Part shown: positions 8,190 through 16,884 of the stretch, piece by piece
Layout of the letters: each line of letters opens with the position of its first letter
Position numbering within the stretch: position 1 is the first letter of the stretch
Origin: Variovorax gracilis
Lineage (GTDB): Bacteria; Pseudomonadota; Gammaproteobacteria; Burkholderiales; Burkholderiaceae_C
Assembly: GCF_030317115.1 (NCBI RefSeq)
Contig: NZ_JASZYF010000025.1
Coordinates: 20,813 to 84,812, forward strand
Reading direction: 5' to 3'
Length of the DNA: 64,000 nucleotides
Translations under genes and position numbers: made by a program
The notes under the pieces: generated by a model
Seen by the model: the letters and a program-made list of their open reading frames with translations, nothing else
Database searches by the model: none
Told to the model about the DNA's origin: nothing

Positions 8190-8926
8190 AAGCTCTCTTC
8201 GAACTCCAGAACTTCAGCGTCGCGTACGGTGCTGTCGAGGCCGTGCACGGCATCGAGTTGCGCGTGGACGAAGGCGAAATCGTCACCGTCATCGGCCCCA
8301 ATGGCGCCGGCAAGACGACCCTGCTGTGCGCCGCGATGGGCCTGCTGCCTTCCACCGGCAGCCTCACGCTGGCGGGCGAGCGCATCGCGCGGCCCAGCGT
8401 GGAGGCGATGGTCGCGCGCGGCGTGGCGCTCGTGCCCGAGCGGCGCGAGCTCTTCGGCGAGATGCCGGTCGAGGACAACCTGCTGCTGGGCGGTTTCTAT
8501 CGCTGGCGCACCGGCAAGCGCGACCAGCGGGAGCGCATGGAGGAGGTCTTCGCAATCTTTCCGCGACTCAAGGAGCGCCGTGCGCAACTCGCCAGCACGC
8601 TCTCGGGCGGCGAGCGCCAGATGCTCGCCATCGGCCGCGCGCTGATGGCAAGGCCGCGCCTGCTGATGCTGGACGAACCCTCGCTCGGCCTCGCGCCGCT
8701 CATCGTGCGCGAAGTGCTCCACGTGGTGTCGTCGCTGCGTGCGCACGGCGTCTCGGTGCTGCTGGTAGAGCAGAACGCCCGCGCCGCCTTGCAGGTGGCC
8801 GACCGCGGCTACGTGCTGGAGACCGGCGCGGTGGCGCTGACCGGCGAGGCCGACGCGCTGCTGCACGACCGGCGGATCATCGACACCTACCTCGGGCTGG
8901 GCAACAAGAACGCGGTTGTGGCATGA
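8186..8926 (+). CDS. ABC transporter ATP-binding protein, LivF type
   Basis: This is the second ATPase of the importer, 246 residues. It has Walker A GPNGAGKTT, signature LSGGERQMLAIGRAL, and Walker B LLMLDEPSLGLAP, all canonical. It starts at an ATG that overlaps the stop of the fusion gene by four bases. It completes a set of receptor, two permeases and two ATPases. A repeat element and then paaZ lie downstream on the same strand, so the importer appears embedded in the phenylacetate operon. Confidence 0.93.
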   Translation: MKALFELQNFSVAYGAVEAVHGIELRVDEGEIVTVIGPNGAGKTTLLCAAMGLLPSTGSLTLAGERIARPSVEAMVARGVALVPERRELFGEMPVEDNLLLGGFYRWRTGKRDQRERMEEVFAIFPRLKERRAQLASTLSGGERQMLAIGRALMARPRLLMLDEPSLGLAPLIVREVLHVVSSLRAHGVSVLLVEQNARAALQVADRGYVLETGAVALTGEADALLHDRRIIDTYLGLGNKNAVVA

Positions 8927-8932
8927 AGCTCG

Positions 8933-9015
8933 CCCCCAGCCTCGCCCACTTCGTGTGGCTCGGACACCCCCACCCCGGGGGCAACCCCGGCGGTCCGGCC
9001 GAGCCGGTTCCGCGG
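8933..9015. repeat. Intergenic inverted-repeat element, copy C, opposite orientation
   Basis: This copy has the left arm (CCCCCAGCCTCGCCCACTTC, then GTGTGG) followed by the reverse complement of the core seen at 5251 (CCGAGCCGGTTCCGCGG). It is therefore inverted relative to copy B. It lies between the livF-like gene and paaZ. Confidence 0.75.
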
Positions 9016-9065
9016 GGTTCGCGGCCTCCCGCGTGAACGCAAAACTGATTCCTTCGGAGAAATTC

Positions 9066-11111
9066 ATGACCCAGATCCTTCAAAGCTTCATCGGCGGCCG
9101 CTGGCTCGGCGAACAGGGCGCGCAGACGCTGCGCAGTGCCGTCAACGGCCGTCCGGTCGCGAGCACGCATGCCGAGTCGATCGATTTCGGCGAGGCGCTC
9201 CACCATGCGCGCAGCGTCGGCCTGCCCGCGCTGCTGGCCATGGACTTCCAGCACCGGGCCCAGCGCCTGCGCGCCATCTCGAAGTACCTGGCGGAGCACA
9301 AGGAAGAGCTGTACGCCATCTCGGCCCATACCGGCGCGACGCGTGCCGACAGCTGGATCGACATCGAAGGCGGTGCGGGCACGCTCGCGGCCTATGCGGG
9401 CATCGGCGCCGGCGAGCTGCCTTCGGGCAACCTCGTGCACGAAGGCCCCGTGATGCCGCTCGGCAAGAAGGGCGGATTCGCCGGAACGCACATCCTTGTG
9501 CCTCGCCATGGCGTTGCGGTGCATATCAATGCCTTCAACTTCCCGGTGTGGGGCCTTCTGGAGAAATGGGCGCCCAGCTTCCTCGCGGGAATGCCCTGCA
9601 TCGGCAAGCCGGCGACCTCCACCAGCTACCTGACCGAAGCGCTGGTGCGCCTGATGCACCGCTCGGGCTTGCTGCCGGAAGGCAGCCTGCAACTCGTGAT
9701 CGGCAGCACGGGCGATCTGCTCGACCGGCTCGACGGCTCCGACGTTGTCACTTTCACCGGCTCGGCAGACACCGCTGCCAAGCTGCGCGTGCACCCGAAC
9801 ATCGTGAGGCATTCGATCCCCTTCAACGCCGAGGCCGATTCGCTGAATTGCGCCATCCTCGCGCCCGATGTGTCGCCCGACGACGAGGAGTTCGATCTCT
9901 TCGTCAAGGAAGTCGCACGCGAGATGACGGTCAAGTCGGGCCAGAAGTGCACCGCCATCCGCCGCGCCATCGTGCCGCGCCAGCATCTGGACGCGGTCGC
10001 CGAGAAGCTTCGCGCACGGCTCGCGAAAACGGTGGTGGGCGATCCGTCGCGCGAGGACGTGCGCATGGGCGCACTCGCATCGCACGCGCAGCAGGCCGAC
10101 GTGGCCGAGCGCGTCCGCACGCTGATGGAAGGCGCGGAACTGGTCTACGGCGACCGCGACGGCTTCTCGCCGCAGGGTGAGGGCGTGGCCGAAGGCGCGT
10201 TCTTCTCGCCCACGTTGCTGCTGTCGCGCGACCCGCTGCGGCACGACGCGGTGCACGACGTGGAAGCCTTCGGCCCCGTGAGCACGCTCATGGCGTATGA
10301 CGGCCTGGACGAAGCGCTGGCGCTCGCCGCGCGCGGACGCGGCAGTCTCGTCGGGACGCTGGTCACCAAGGACCCGGCGACGGCAGCGAAGGCGATTCCC
10401 GTGGCTGCGGCACACCACGGCCGGCTGCTCGTGCTCGACCGCGAGGCTGCGGTCGAATCGACGGGCCATGGCTCGCCGCTGCCTTTCCTCAAGCACGGCG
10501 GCCCCGGCCGCGCGGGCGGTGGCGAGGAGCTGGGCGGCCTGCGTGCGGTCAAGCATTACCTGCAGCGCGCGGCGGTGCAGGGCTCGCCCACGATGCTCGC
10601 GGCCATTACCGGCGAGTACATGCGCGGCGCCAAGTTGCGCGAATCGGAGCTGCACCCCTTCCGCAAGCACTTCGAGGACCTGGAGATCGGCGATTCGTTG
10701 CTGACGCATCGCCGCACCGTGGGCGAGGCCGACATCGTCGCCTTCGGTGGCATCTCCGGCGACTATTTCTACATGCACTTCGACGAGGTCGCCGCGAAGG
10801 AGAGTCCTTTCGGCAAGCGCATCGCGCACGGCTACTTCGTGCTGTCCGCGGCGGCGGGCCTCTTCGTCTCGCCGGCGCCGGGGCCGGTGCTCGCCAACTA
10901 CGGGCTCGACACGCTGCGCTTCGTCAAGCCGGTGGGCATCGGCGACACGATCCGTGCTCGGCTCACCTGCAAGCGCAAGATCGACCGCCAGAAGAAGGAC
11001 GCCAACGGCGTCGGCCAGGGGGTGGTGGCCTGGGACGTGGAAGTGACGAACCAGGACGGCGAACTCGTCGCGAGCTACGACATCCTGACGCTGGTCGCCA
11101 AGCGCGGCTGA
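9066..11111 (+). CDS. paaZ: Bifunctional oxepin-CoA hydrolase / 3-oxo-5,6-dehydrosuberyl-CoA semialdehyde dehydrogenase PaaZ
   Basis: PaaZ opens the oxepin-CoA ring and oxidises the resulting aldehyde in aerobic phenylacetate breakdown. The 681-residue protein has an N-terminal aldehyde dehydrogenase domain with the nucleophile Cys295 (SGQKCTAIRR) and general base Glu256 (FNAEADS). Its C-terminal MaoC-like hydratase domain has the Asp566/His571 pair (GDYFYMHFDE). The aldehyde dehydrogenase residues have the same numbers as in E. coli PaaZ. Length is that of the family. The ATG follows a GGAG sequence after a repeat-containing spacer. paaF, G, H, I, J and K are not in this window. Confidence 0.96.
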   Translation: MTQILQSFIGGRWLGEQGAQTLRSAVNGRPVASTHAESIDFGEALHHARSVGLPALLAMDFQHRAQRLRAISKYLAEHKEELYAISAHTGATRADSWIDIEGGAGTLAAYAGIGAGELPSGNLVHEGPVMPLGKKGGFAGTHILVPRHGVAVHINAFNFPVWGLLEKWAPSFLAGMPCIGKPATSTSYLTEALVRLMHRSGLLPEGSLQLVIGSTGDLLDRLDGSDVVTFTGSADTAAKLRVHPNIVRHSIPFNAEADSLNCAILAPDVSPDDEEFDLFVKEVAREMTVKSGQKCTAIRRAIVPRQHLDAVAEKLRARLAKTVVGDPSREDVRMGALASHAQQADVAERVRTLMEGAELVYGDRDGFSPQGEGVAEGAFFSPTLLLSRDPLRHDAVHDVEAFGPVSTLMAYDGLDEALALAARGRGSLVGTLVTKDPATAAKAIPVAAAHHGRLLVLDREAAVESTGHGSPLPFLKHGGPGRAGGGEELGGLRAVKHYLQRAAVQGSPTMLAAITGEYMRGAKLRESELHPFRKHFEDLEIGDSLLTHRRTVGEADIVAFGGISGDYFYMHFDEVAAKESPFGKRIAHGYFVLSAAAGLFVSPAPGPVLANYGLDTLRFVKPVGIGDTIRARLTCKRKIDRQKKDANGVGQGVVAWDVEVTNQDGELVASYDILTLVAKRG

Positions 11112-11122
11112 GGCATCCGCCT

Positions 11123-11162
11123 GGTGCGCCATGCGGTTGGCGCACCGGCGTTCGCGCGCCGG
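11123..11162 (+). terminator. Tandem hairpins after paaZ, possible terminator
   Basis: A perfect 9-bp stem (GGTGCGCCA / TGGCGCACC, 6-base loop, 11123-11146) is followed at once by a perfect 6-bp stem (CCGGCG / CGCCGG, 11145-11162). They begin 12 bases after the paaZ stop. No U-run follows, so this could be a 3'-end stabilising structure or a Rho-linked end, not a classic intrinsic terminator. Confidence 0.4.
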
Positions 11163-11285
11163 GGCTGGCATAAGGCCTAGCCCGTTCGGCATAGCGGCGC
11201 CTTGCAATGCGCAAGCGGCTGCGCTCAAATCCGCGTGCTCCCCGGCTCAAGATTCAACAACAAGGCGGAGCGAGGATGAAGTCCC

Positions 11286-12257
11286 ATGAAGCGGCGAGTT
11301 TTCTTGCAGATGTCTTCAGGGGCCCTGGCCGCTTCGGTGGCGAGCGCAACGCGCGCTGAGGACTCCGGGCCAGCCGTGACACTCATGGTCGGCTTTCCGC
11401 CTGGCGGTCCCACCGACGGGATGGCGCGCGTGCTCGCCGATCCCTTGCGGGAGTGGCTTCGTAGCCCCGTCGTCGTCGAGAACCGCACCGGCGCGAGCGG
11501 CCGGATCGCCGTGTCGGCTGCTGCGCGCGCGCCCGTTGCGGGGCGCACGCTGCTGCTGTCGCCCGGCGCGACGCTCACGATCCAGCCGCACCTCTATCCC
11601 GACCTGCCGGGCGACCCGGTGAAGCTGCTCGTGCCGATTGCGCTCCTCGGCGTCACCGATCTGTCCGTCGTGGTGGCGGCGGACCATCCCGCCGAAGACA
11701 TCCAGGGCCTGATGCGATGGTTCCGTCAGAACCCGGCCTTGGCGACCTGCGGTACGGCCGGCGTGGGCACCGTGGCGCATCTCGCCATGGTCGAGCTGGG
11801 CTCCAGGACGGGCACCGACGTGCGGCCGGTCCACTATCGCGGCGCGCTGGAGGAGATGGCCGCACTCGTCGAAGGCAGTCTCAAGGCGGCGGCCGTCATT
11901 CCGTGGATGGCGCTGCCGTTCAAGCAGGCCGGCAAGGTCCGCGTGCTGGCGACGACGGGCACTTCGCGCTCTCCGCTGCTGGCGGACGTCCCGACGATGC
12001 GGGAGTGCGGCATCGATCTCGTCGCGCGCGAATGGGCCGGTCTGTTTGCGCCCGCGGGCACGCCGCCGGAGGCGATCGCGCGATTCGGCGATGCCGCCCG
12101 TTCCGCGCTGGTGACGCCGTCCGTGCGGGCGTCGTTCGCAAAGTACGGCCTGGAGACGGGCACGGCCGTGCTCGGGGAATTCGCCGCACTCGTGACGGCG
12201 GACTACGACCGCTGGGGACAGACCGTCCGGCGCGGCGGCATCAAGGCGGAGTCCTGA
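11286..12257 (+). CDS. Bug-family (TctC-like) periplasmic solute receptor
   Basis: This 323-residue protein belongs to the Bug family of tripartite tricarboxylate transporter receptors, which is greatly expanded in Burkholderiales. It opens with a Tat-like twin-arginine leader (KRRVFLQMSSGALAAS). The family signature LMVGFPPGGPTDGMAR follows, with VVVENRTGASG after it. No TctA or TctB membrane genes are nearby. The next gene, six bases on, is a histidine kinase, which suggests that the receptor may serve a sensing role. The ligand cannot be read from sequence. Confidence 0.88.
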   Translation: MKRRVFLQMSSGALAASVASATRAEDSGPAVTLMVGFPPGGPTDGMARVLADPLREWLRSPVVVENRTGASGRIAVSAAARAPVAGRTLLLSPGATLTIQPHLYPDLPGDPVKLLVPIALLGVTDLSVVVAADHPAEDIQGLMRWFRQNPALATCGTAGVGTVAHLAMVELGSRTGTDVRPVHYRGALEEMAALVEGSLKAAAVIPWMALPFKQAGKVRVLATTGTSRSPLLADVPTMRECGIDLVAREWAGLFAPAGTPPEAIARFGDAARSALVTPSVRASFAKYGLETGTAVLGEFAALVTADYDRWGQTVRRGGIKAES

Positions 12258-12263
12258 ACGAGC

Positions 12264-14090
12264 ATGGGTGCGTCGTTGCCACTGGACACGCCGAACGACC
12301 TCCCGAGGTTCGAGCGCCTGTTGATCCAATTGTCGGCGCGCTTCATCAGCCTGCAGCCGGCGGAAGTCGATGCCGCCATCGATGCCGCGGTGAAGTCGAT
12401 CGTCGATACCCTCGACATCGATCGCTGCACGCTGCTGCGCCTGTATCCCGACAAGGCCTCCTTCACCCGCGTGAACACCTGGACGCGCGGCAGCTATCCG
12501 CCTGCGATCCTGTGGGAGCGGGTCACGGCCTATCCGTGGTCCACGTCGATGCTCAACCGCGGACAGGCCGTCGTGTTCAGGGCGACGGACGAACTCCCGC
12601 CCGAGGCGGCCGAGGACAAGGCGACCTTCGACCGCAGCGAGGCCAAGTCGATGGTCGCGATGCCGCTGGTGGTGGCGGGCGAGGTTTTCGGTGCACTCAA
12701 CTTCCTCTCCATGGGCGCGCACCGCACGTGGCCTGACGAGTTGCTGGCCCGGCTGCGGCTGGTGGCGGAAATCTTCGGCAATGCCATCGCGCGCAAGCAC
12801 GCGCAGCAGGAACTGGAGCAGATGCTCGCCTTCGAGCAGATGCTGGCGGACATCACCGCGTCGCTGGTCTCGCTGCCCTCGGGCGAAGTGGATCGCGCCA
12901 TCGACGCCGGCCTGCAGCGCACGGCCCGCTTCCTGGGCATGGAGCGCGCGACGCTGTGGCGCTTCGACGCGGACCGGAAGGGCATGTCGCCCACGCACTT
13001 CTGGATCACGGAGGGGCCGTCGATGCCGACGACGGCCAGCAGGCACACGCTCCCGTGGGTCGTGCAACAGCTTGGCCGGGGAGAGGCGGTGCAGGTGCAT
13101 CGCCTCGACGACTTGCCGCCGGAGGCGGACACGGACCTGGCGACGCTGCGGGCGCTGAATGCGGTGTCGATGCTGGCCGTGCCGATGCGCATCGCGGGCG
13201 TGGTGGTCGGCGCGTTCTCGCTGGCGACGCTGCATGCGGGCCGCGAATGGTCGGGTGCATTCGTCCCGCGTGTGCGGCTGCTCGGCGAAGTGTTCGCGAC
13301 GGCGCTCAGCCGCAAGGAGGCGGAGCGGCGCGTGTCCGAGGCGCAGGCCGAAGCGGCGCAGCACCGGGAACGCCTCGCGCATCTGGTGCGCCTGCACACG
13401 GTGGGCGAGATGTCCGCGGGCATCGCGCACGAGGTCAACCAGCCGCTGGTCGCGATCGAGAACTACGCCCTCGCGGCGCGCCGGCATGCGTCGGCCATCG
13501 GCCATCCGGAGCTGGCCAGGGTGTCCGGGCTGCTCGACAAGATCGTCGCGCAGTCGAGCCGTGCCGGAGAGGTGATGAGGAAGATGCGATCGATGGTGCG
13601 GCGGCACGAGTTCGAGATGACGCGCCTGGGCGTCGGCCAGACGGTGAAGGAATCGCTGCGCTTCGCCGAGATGGAAGGCCACCTGCATGACGTCGCGATC
13701 CGTCTGCAGCTCGCCGATGGCCTGCCCGACGTGATCGGGGACGACATCCAGATCCAGCAGGTCATGGTCAACCTCATCCGCAATGCGAGCGACGCCATGG
13801 CGAATCTTCCCGACACGGCCGAGAAACGGCTGATCATCGACGTGGGGACCGCCGACGACCTGCGCCACATCCAAGTGCGCGTCGCCGACAGCGGACCCGG
13901 TTTTGCGAAGGGCGACATCGACCGCATCTTCGAGCCCTTCGTATCCACCAAGGCGGCGGGGCTCGGCGTGGGCCTGTCGATCTGCCGCACCATCGTGGAG
14001 GCGCACGGCGGCCACCTGAGCGCCCGCAGCGGCGACGAGGGCGGCGCCGTCTTCGAGTTCACCCTTCCCTGCATCGACGAGGCCGGCTGA
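12264..14090 (+). CDS. Soluble sensor histidine kinase with two GAF domains
   Basis: This 608-residue kinase has no membrane segment. Two GAF-type domains (about 35-175 and 195-345) are followed by a short coiled coil, a HisKA domain with phospho-acceptor His389 (GIAHEVNQPL) and an HATPase domain (N box NLIRNASDAM; G boxes DSGPGF and GLGVGLS). The HEVNQPL motif is typical of FixL-like kinases that pair with FixJ-type regulators, and one follows with a one-base overlap (TGATG). The receptor gene upstream probably belongs to the same operon. The signal sensed is unknown. Confidence 0.92.
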   Translation: MGASLPLDTPNDLPRFERLLIQLSARFISLQPAEVDAAIDAAVKSIVDTLDIDRCTLLRLYPDKASFTRVNTWTRGSYPPAILWERVTAYPWSTSMLNRGQAVVFRATDELPPEAAEDKATFDRSEAKSMVAMPLVVAGEVFGALNFLSMGAHRTWPDELLARLRLVAEIFGNAIARKHAQQELEQMLAFEQMLADITASLVSLPSGEVDRAIDAGLQRTARFLGMERATLWRFDADRKGMSPTHFWITEGPSMPTTASRHTLPWVVQQLGRGEAVQVHRLDDLPPEADTDLATLRALNAVSMLAVPMRIAGVVVGAFSLATLHAGREWSGAFVPRVRLLGEVFATALSRKEAERRVSEAQAEAAQHRERLAHLVRLHTVGEMSAGIAHEVNQPLVAIENYALAARRHASAIGHPELARVSGLLDKIVAQSSRAGEVMRKMRSMVRRHEFEMTRLGVGQTVKESLRFAEMEGHLHDVAIRLQLADGLPDVIGDDIQIQQVMVNLIRNASDAMANLPDTAEKRLIIDVGTADDLRHIQVRVADSGPGFAKGDIDRIFEPFVSTKAAGLGVGLSICRTIVEAHGGHLSARSGDEGGAVFEFTLPCIDEAG

Positions 14091-14698
14091 TGAATGTTCC
14101 CGTGACTGTTTTTATCCTGGACGACGACGAGGCGGTTCGCGATTCGATCAAGGAACTGGTCGAATCGGTCGGCCTTGCCGGCGAAGCCTTCGGCTCCGCG
14201 AACGAGTTCCTTGCCGCCTACGACCCGGGCCGGGCGGGCTGCCTCGTGCTCGACGTGCGCATGGCCCGCACCAGCGGCCTCGCGCTGCAGGCGAAGCTCA
14301 ACGAGATGAAGGCGCCGATCCAGATCGTCTTCATCACCGCGCATGCGGATATCCCCACCGTCGTCGAGGCCATGCGCAACGGCGCAGTCGGATTCGTCAC
14401 CAAGCCCTACCGCGAGCAGGAGCTGCTGGACAACATCAACGAGGCCCTGTCGCGGGACGCCGCCGTCCGCAGCGTCGCCACCCGCGACGACAGCTACCTG
14501 CGCATGCTCGACGCGTTGACGGAACGCGAGCGCGAGGTGATGCAACTGGCGGTCCAGGGGCTGCCGAGCAAGGTCATCGCGCAGCGGCTGGGCATCAGCC
14601 ACCGCACGGTCGAGCTGCATCGCAGCCGGTTGCTGGAGAAGCTCGGCGTGGGGTCGATGGTCGAGCTGATCCGCCTCGCCGCCGAGCGCCGCGCCTGA
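14090..14698 (+). CDS. FixJ/NarL-family response regulator
   Basis: This 202-residue DNA-binding regulator is the partner of the kinase just upstream. The receiver domain has acidic residues at DDDE, phospho-acceptor Asp55 (VLDVRM) and the switch residues in FITAHAD and VTKPY. The C-terminal LuxR-type helix-turn-helix reads LTEREREVMQLAVQGLPSK and continues to HRTVELHR. The start ATG shares one base with the kinase stop. Two TACGTG/CACGTA palindromes just downstream are candidate targets. Confidence 0.94.
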   Translation: MNVPVTVFILDDDEAVRDSIKELVESVGLAGEAFGSANEFLAAYDPGRAGCLVLDVRMARTSGLALQAKLNEMKAPIQIVFITAHADIPTVVEAMRNGAVGFVTKPYREQELLDNINEALSRDAAVRSVATRDDSYLRMLDALTEREREVMQLAVQGLPSKVIAQRLGISHRTVELHRSRLLEKLGVGSMVELIRLAAERRA

Positions 14699-14714
14699 CG
14701 CGTCGGGCGCTACC

Positions 14715-14739
14715 TACGTGGAAACGGTATTCGCACGTA
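14715..14739. promoter_or_regulatory. Inverted repeat TACGTG-13 nt-CACGTA, candidate regulator site
   Basis: Two 6-base inverted half-sites lie 13 bases apart in the short spacer between the FixJ-type regulator and the degenerate receiver gene. The same pair of half-sites recurs at 15191-15206 with a 4-base spacer. Both stand upstream of genes in this cluster. Binding by the neighbouring regulator is an inference. Confidence 0.35.
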
Positions 14740-14777
14740 TACCGCGCAAGTGAGGGCCTGTCGCAAGCTGTGCCCTG

Positions 14778-15158
14778 TTGACCTACCCTAACCCCAGCGT
14801 CTATCTGATCGAGCCCGATCCTGACGAAAAGGCGCGGCTGGCCGCCGTGCTCGCCGGGTTCACGCATGCGGTCGTCGCCCTCGATGGCGCGCGCGCCTTT
14901 TTCGCCGTGCGCCCGGTCGAGGAATACGCCTGCGTGCTCGCCGCCCTCGAACTGCCGGACATGGACATCCTCGATTTCGTCGCCTCGGCCGGCCGCATCC
15001 TGCCGGTGATCGTGCTCGGGCGCACCGATGAGCTGTGCGTCGCGGTCGACATCATGCGCGCCGGCGCGGTGGACTTCCTGGAGCGGCCCAGTGATGCCCG
15101 ACGGTTGCGTGCGGCGGTGCGTGGCGCGACCAAGGGGCTGCAGCCCGGCGAGCCCTGA
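14778..15158 (+). CDS. Degenerate receiver-domain protein (pseudo-receiver)
   Basis: This 126-residue protein is a single CheY-like receiver fold. The usual phospho-acceptor Asp is Ala56 (CVLAALELPDMD). The conserved Thr/Ser is replaced in VIVLGRTDE, and the conserved Lys is Arg in FLERPSD. It therefore should not accept phosphate and may act as a constitutive or ligand-controlled binding module. The best in-frame start is TTG 14778. No ATG or GTG in frame lies between the upstream regulator and this position. It follows the FixJ-type regulator and may modulate that two-component pair. Confidence 0.75.
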   Translation: MTYPNPSVYLIEPDPDEKARLAAVLAGFTHAVVALDGARAFFAVRPVEEYACVLAALELPDMDILDFVASAGRILPVIVLGRTDELCVAVDIMRAGAVDFLERPSDARRLRAAVRGATKGLQPGEP

Positions 15159-15190
15159 AACCGCCGGCGACCGGGGCGTGGGCGAAGGCG

Positions 15191-15206
15191 TACGTGATGC
15201 CACGTA
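15191..15206. promoter_or_regulatory. Palindrome TACGTG-ATGC-CACGTA
   Basis: This perfect 16-base inverted repeat lies 110 bases upstream of the DUF1254 lipoprotein gene. It shares its half-sites with 14715-14739. It is a candidate operator for a dimeric regulator, perhaps the FixJ-type protein encoded at 14090-14698. Confidence 0.4.
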
Positions 15207-15315
15207 CCCGGGCCGAAGCCGGACCGGATGCCCGCGCTCACGGGTGGGTTCTTTCCCATATTGCGCATGGACTGGGCGAAGGCGGACACTTCGCCGGTGC
15301 GACGAAGGAGTTCCG

Positions 15316-16794
15316 ATGATCCGATTCCAACGCTTTGGCTGCAGCTTGCTGCTTGCACTGGTCGCGGCCATGCTCGCCGCCGGCTGTGCCGGCAAGAATG
15401 ATGCGGTTTCCCAGGCCGCACGGGCGGACAAGGCCGCGGGTATCGCTGCGCCAGGCATTGCCGAGACCAAGGCCATCGCCGAGGAAGCCTTCATCTACGG
15501 CCTGCCTCTCGTCATGAACTACGCGGTCATGAATGAGTACGCGGTGGACAAGGGCGGGCCGCAGTTCAAGGCGCCGTTCAACCAGATCAAGAACGAGGCG
15601 CGCGTCTACACCTACCAGGACACGGCCGTCGTCACACCCAACAGCGACACGCCCTATTCCATGCTGTGGATGGACCTGCGGGCCGAGCCGATGGTGATCT
15701 CGGTACCGGCGGTGGACAAGAAGCGCTACTACTCGGTGCAGCTCGTCGACGGCAACACGTACAACTTCGGCTACGCCGGCAGCCGCGCCACGGGCAATGA
15801 TCCGGGCAGCTACATGGTGGCCGGTCCCGACTGGAAGGGTCCGACGCCCCCTGGCATCCGGAAGGTGTTCGCTTCGACCACTCCTTTTGCGGCGGCCATC
15901 TTCCGCACGCAGCTCTTCAATCCGAAGGACATGCCGGAGGTGGTGAAGGTGCAGGCCGGCTACAAGGCGCAACCGCTGTCCGCCTTCCTGAAGCAGGCGC
16001 CGCCGCCGGCCCCGCCGACGCTCAAGTTCCTTCCGGCCACCACCGCCGGGATCAAGGACAACTTCTTCGAGTATCTCGACGCCGCCCTCCTCTACGTTCC
16101 GCAGACGCCGGACGACGCAGCCGTACGGGCCCGGATCGCGCGCATCGGCGTCGGCCCGGGCAAGACCTTCGAGTTCAAGGACCTGTCGCCCGAGCACAAG
16201 GCGGCCGTCGGCCTCGGGATGAAGGAAGGCGAGGAGAAGATCGAGAAGCGACTGACCAGCGGGACGAAGGACATCAATGGCTGGAGAGTGGGCTCGGCCT
16301 TCGGCGACCGGAACTTCTACAAGGGCAACTGGCTGCTGCGCGCCGCCGCGGCCAAGGGCGGCATCTACGGCAACGATGCGGTGGAGGCCACCTACCCCAT
16401 GACGCGAACGACCGCGGCCGGCGAGACGCTGGACGGCAGCAGGCACAACTACACGGTCACCTTCCCGGCGGGGCAGCTGCCACCGGTGAATGCGTTCTGG
16501 TCGGTCACGATGTACGACGGCAAGAGCCAGCTTCTCATCAAGAACCCGATCAATCGCTACCTGCTCAACTCGCCCATGCTGCAGGGCATGAAGAAGAACG
16601 CGGACGGCTCGATCACCCTGTATATCCAGAACAAGTCGCCCGGCAAGTCGCTGGAGAGCAACTGGCTGCCGGCGCCCGCTGGCCCGATGTACCTCGTGAT
16701 GCGGCTGTACTGGCCCAAGACATCGCAGCCGTCGATCCTGCCCGCTGGCGAAGGCACCTGGAAGCCGCCAGGCGTGGTGGTGGCGTCGAAGTAG
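15316..16794 (+). CDS. DUF1254/DUF1214 lipoprotein
   Basis: This 492-residue exported protein has a lipoprotein signal peptide ending at a lipobox Cys (MLAAGCAGKN). An N-terminal DUF1254 domain (EEAFIYGLPLVMNYAVMNEY; TPNSDTPYSMLWMDLR) and a C-terminal DUF1214 domain (FWSVTMYDGKSQLLI; YIQNKSPG) follow. Such proteins are common and of unknown biochemical role in Proteobacteria. The ATG follows GAAGGAG. It follows the two-component cluster on the same strand and may be one of its targets, given the palindrome upstream. Confidence 0.85.
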   Translation: MIRFQRFGCSLLLALVAAMLAAGCAGKNDAVSQAARADKAAGIAAPGIAETKAIAEEAFIYGLPLVMNYAVMNEYAVDKGGPQFKAPFNQIKNEARVYTYQDTAVVTPNSDTPYSMLWMDLRAEPMVISVPAVDKKRYYSVQLVDGNTYNFGYAGSRATGNDPGSYMVAGPDWKGPTPPGIRKVFASTTPFAAAIFRTQLFNPKDMPEVVKVQAGYKAQPLSAFLKQAPPPAPPTLKFLPATTAGIKDNFFEYLDAALLYVPQTPDDAAVRARIARIGVGPGKTFEFKDLSPEHKAAVGLGMKEGEEKIEKRLTSGTKDINGWRVGSAFGDRNFYKGNWLLRAAAAKGGIYGNDAVEATYPMTRTTAAGETLDGSRHNYTVTFPAGQLPPVNAFWSVTMYDGKSQLLIKNPINRYLLNSPMLQGMKKNADGSITLYIQNKSPGKSLESNWLPAPAGPMYLVMRLYWPKTSQPSILPAGEGTWKPPGVVVASK

Positions 16795-16884
16795 CCGCCG
16801 TCCGGCCCTGACGCCTGCGGACGCCGTGTTCCTACATCGGCGCGCGAGCGTGCAAATTAGGGTGCCAGCCTGGAGAAATACGCC

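Noticed and set aside
11316..14015. 899-residue open frame on the minus strand
   Set aside because: It is antisense to the Bug receptor and histidine kinase genes and has no recognisable domain.
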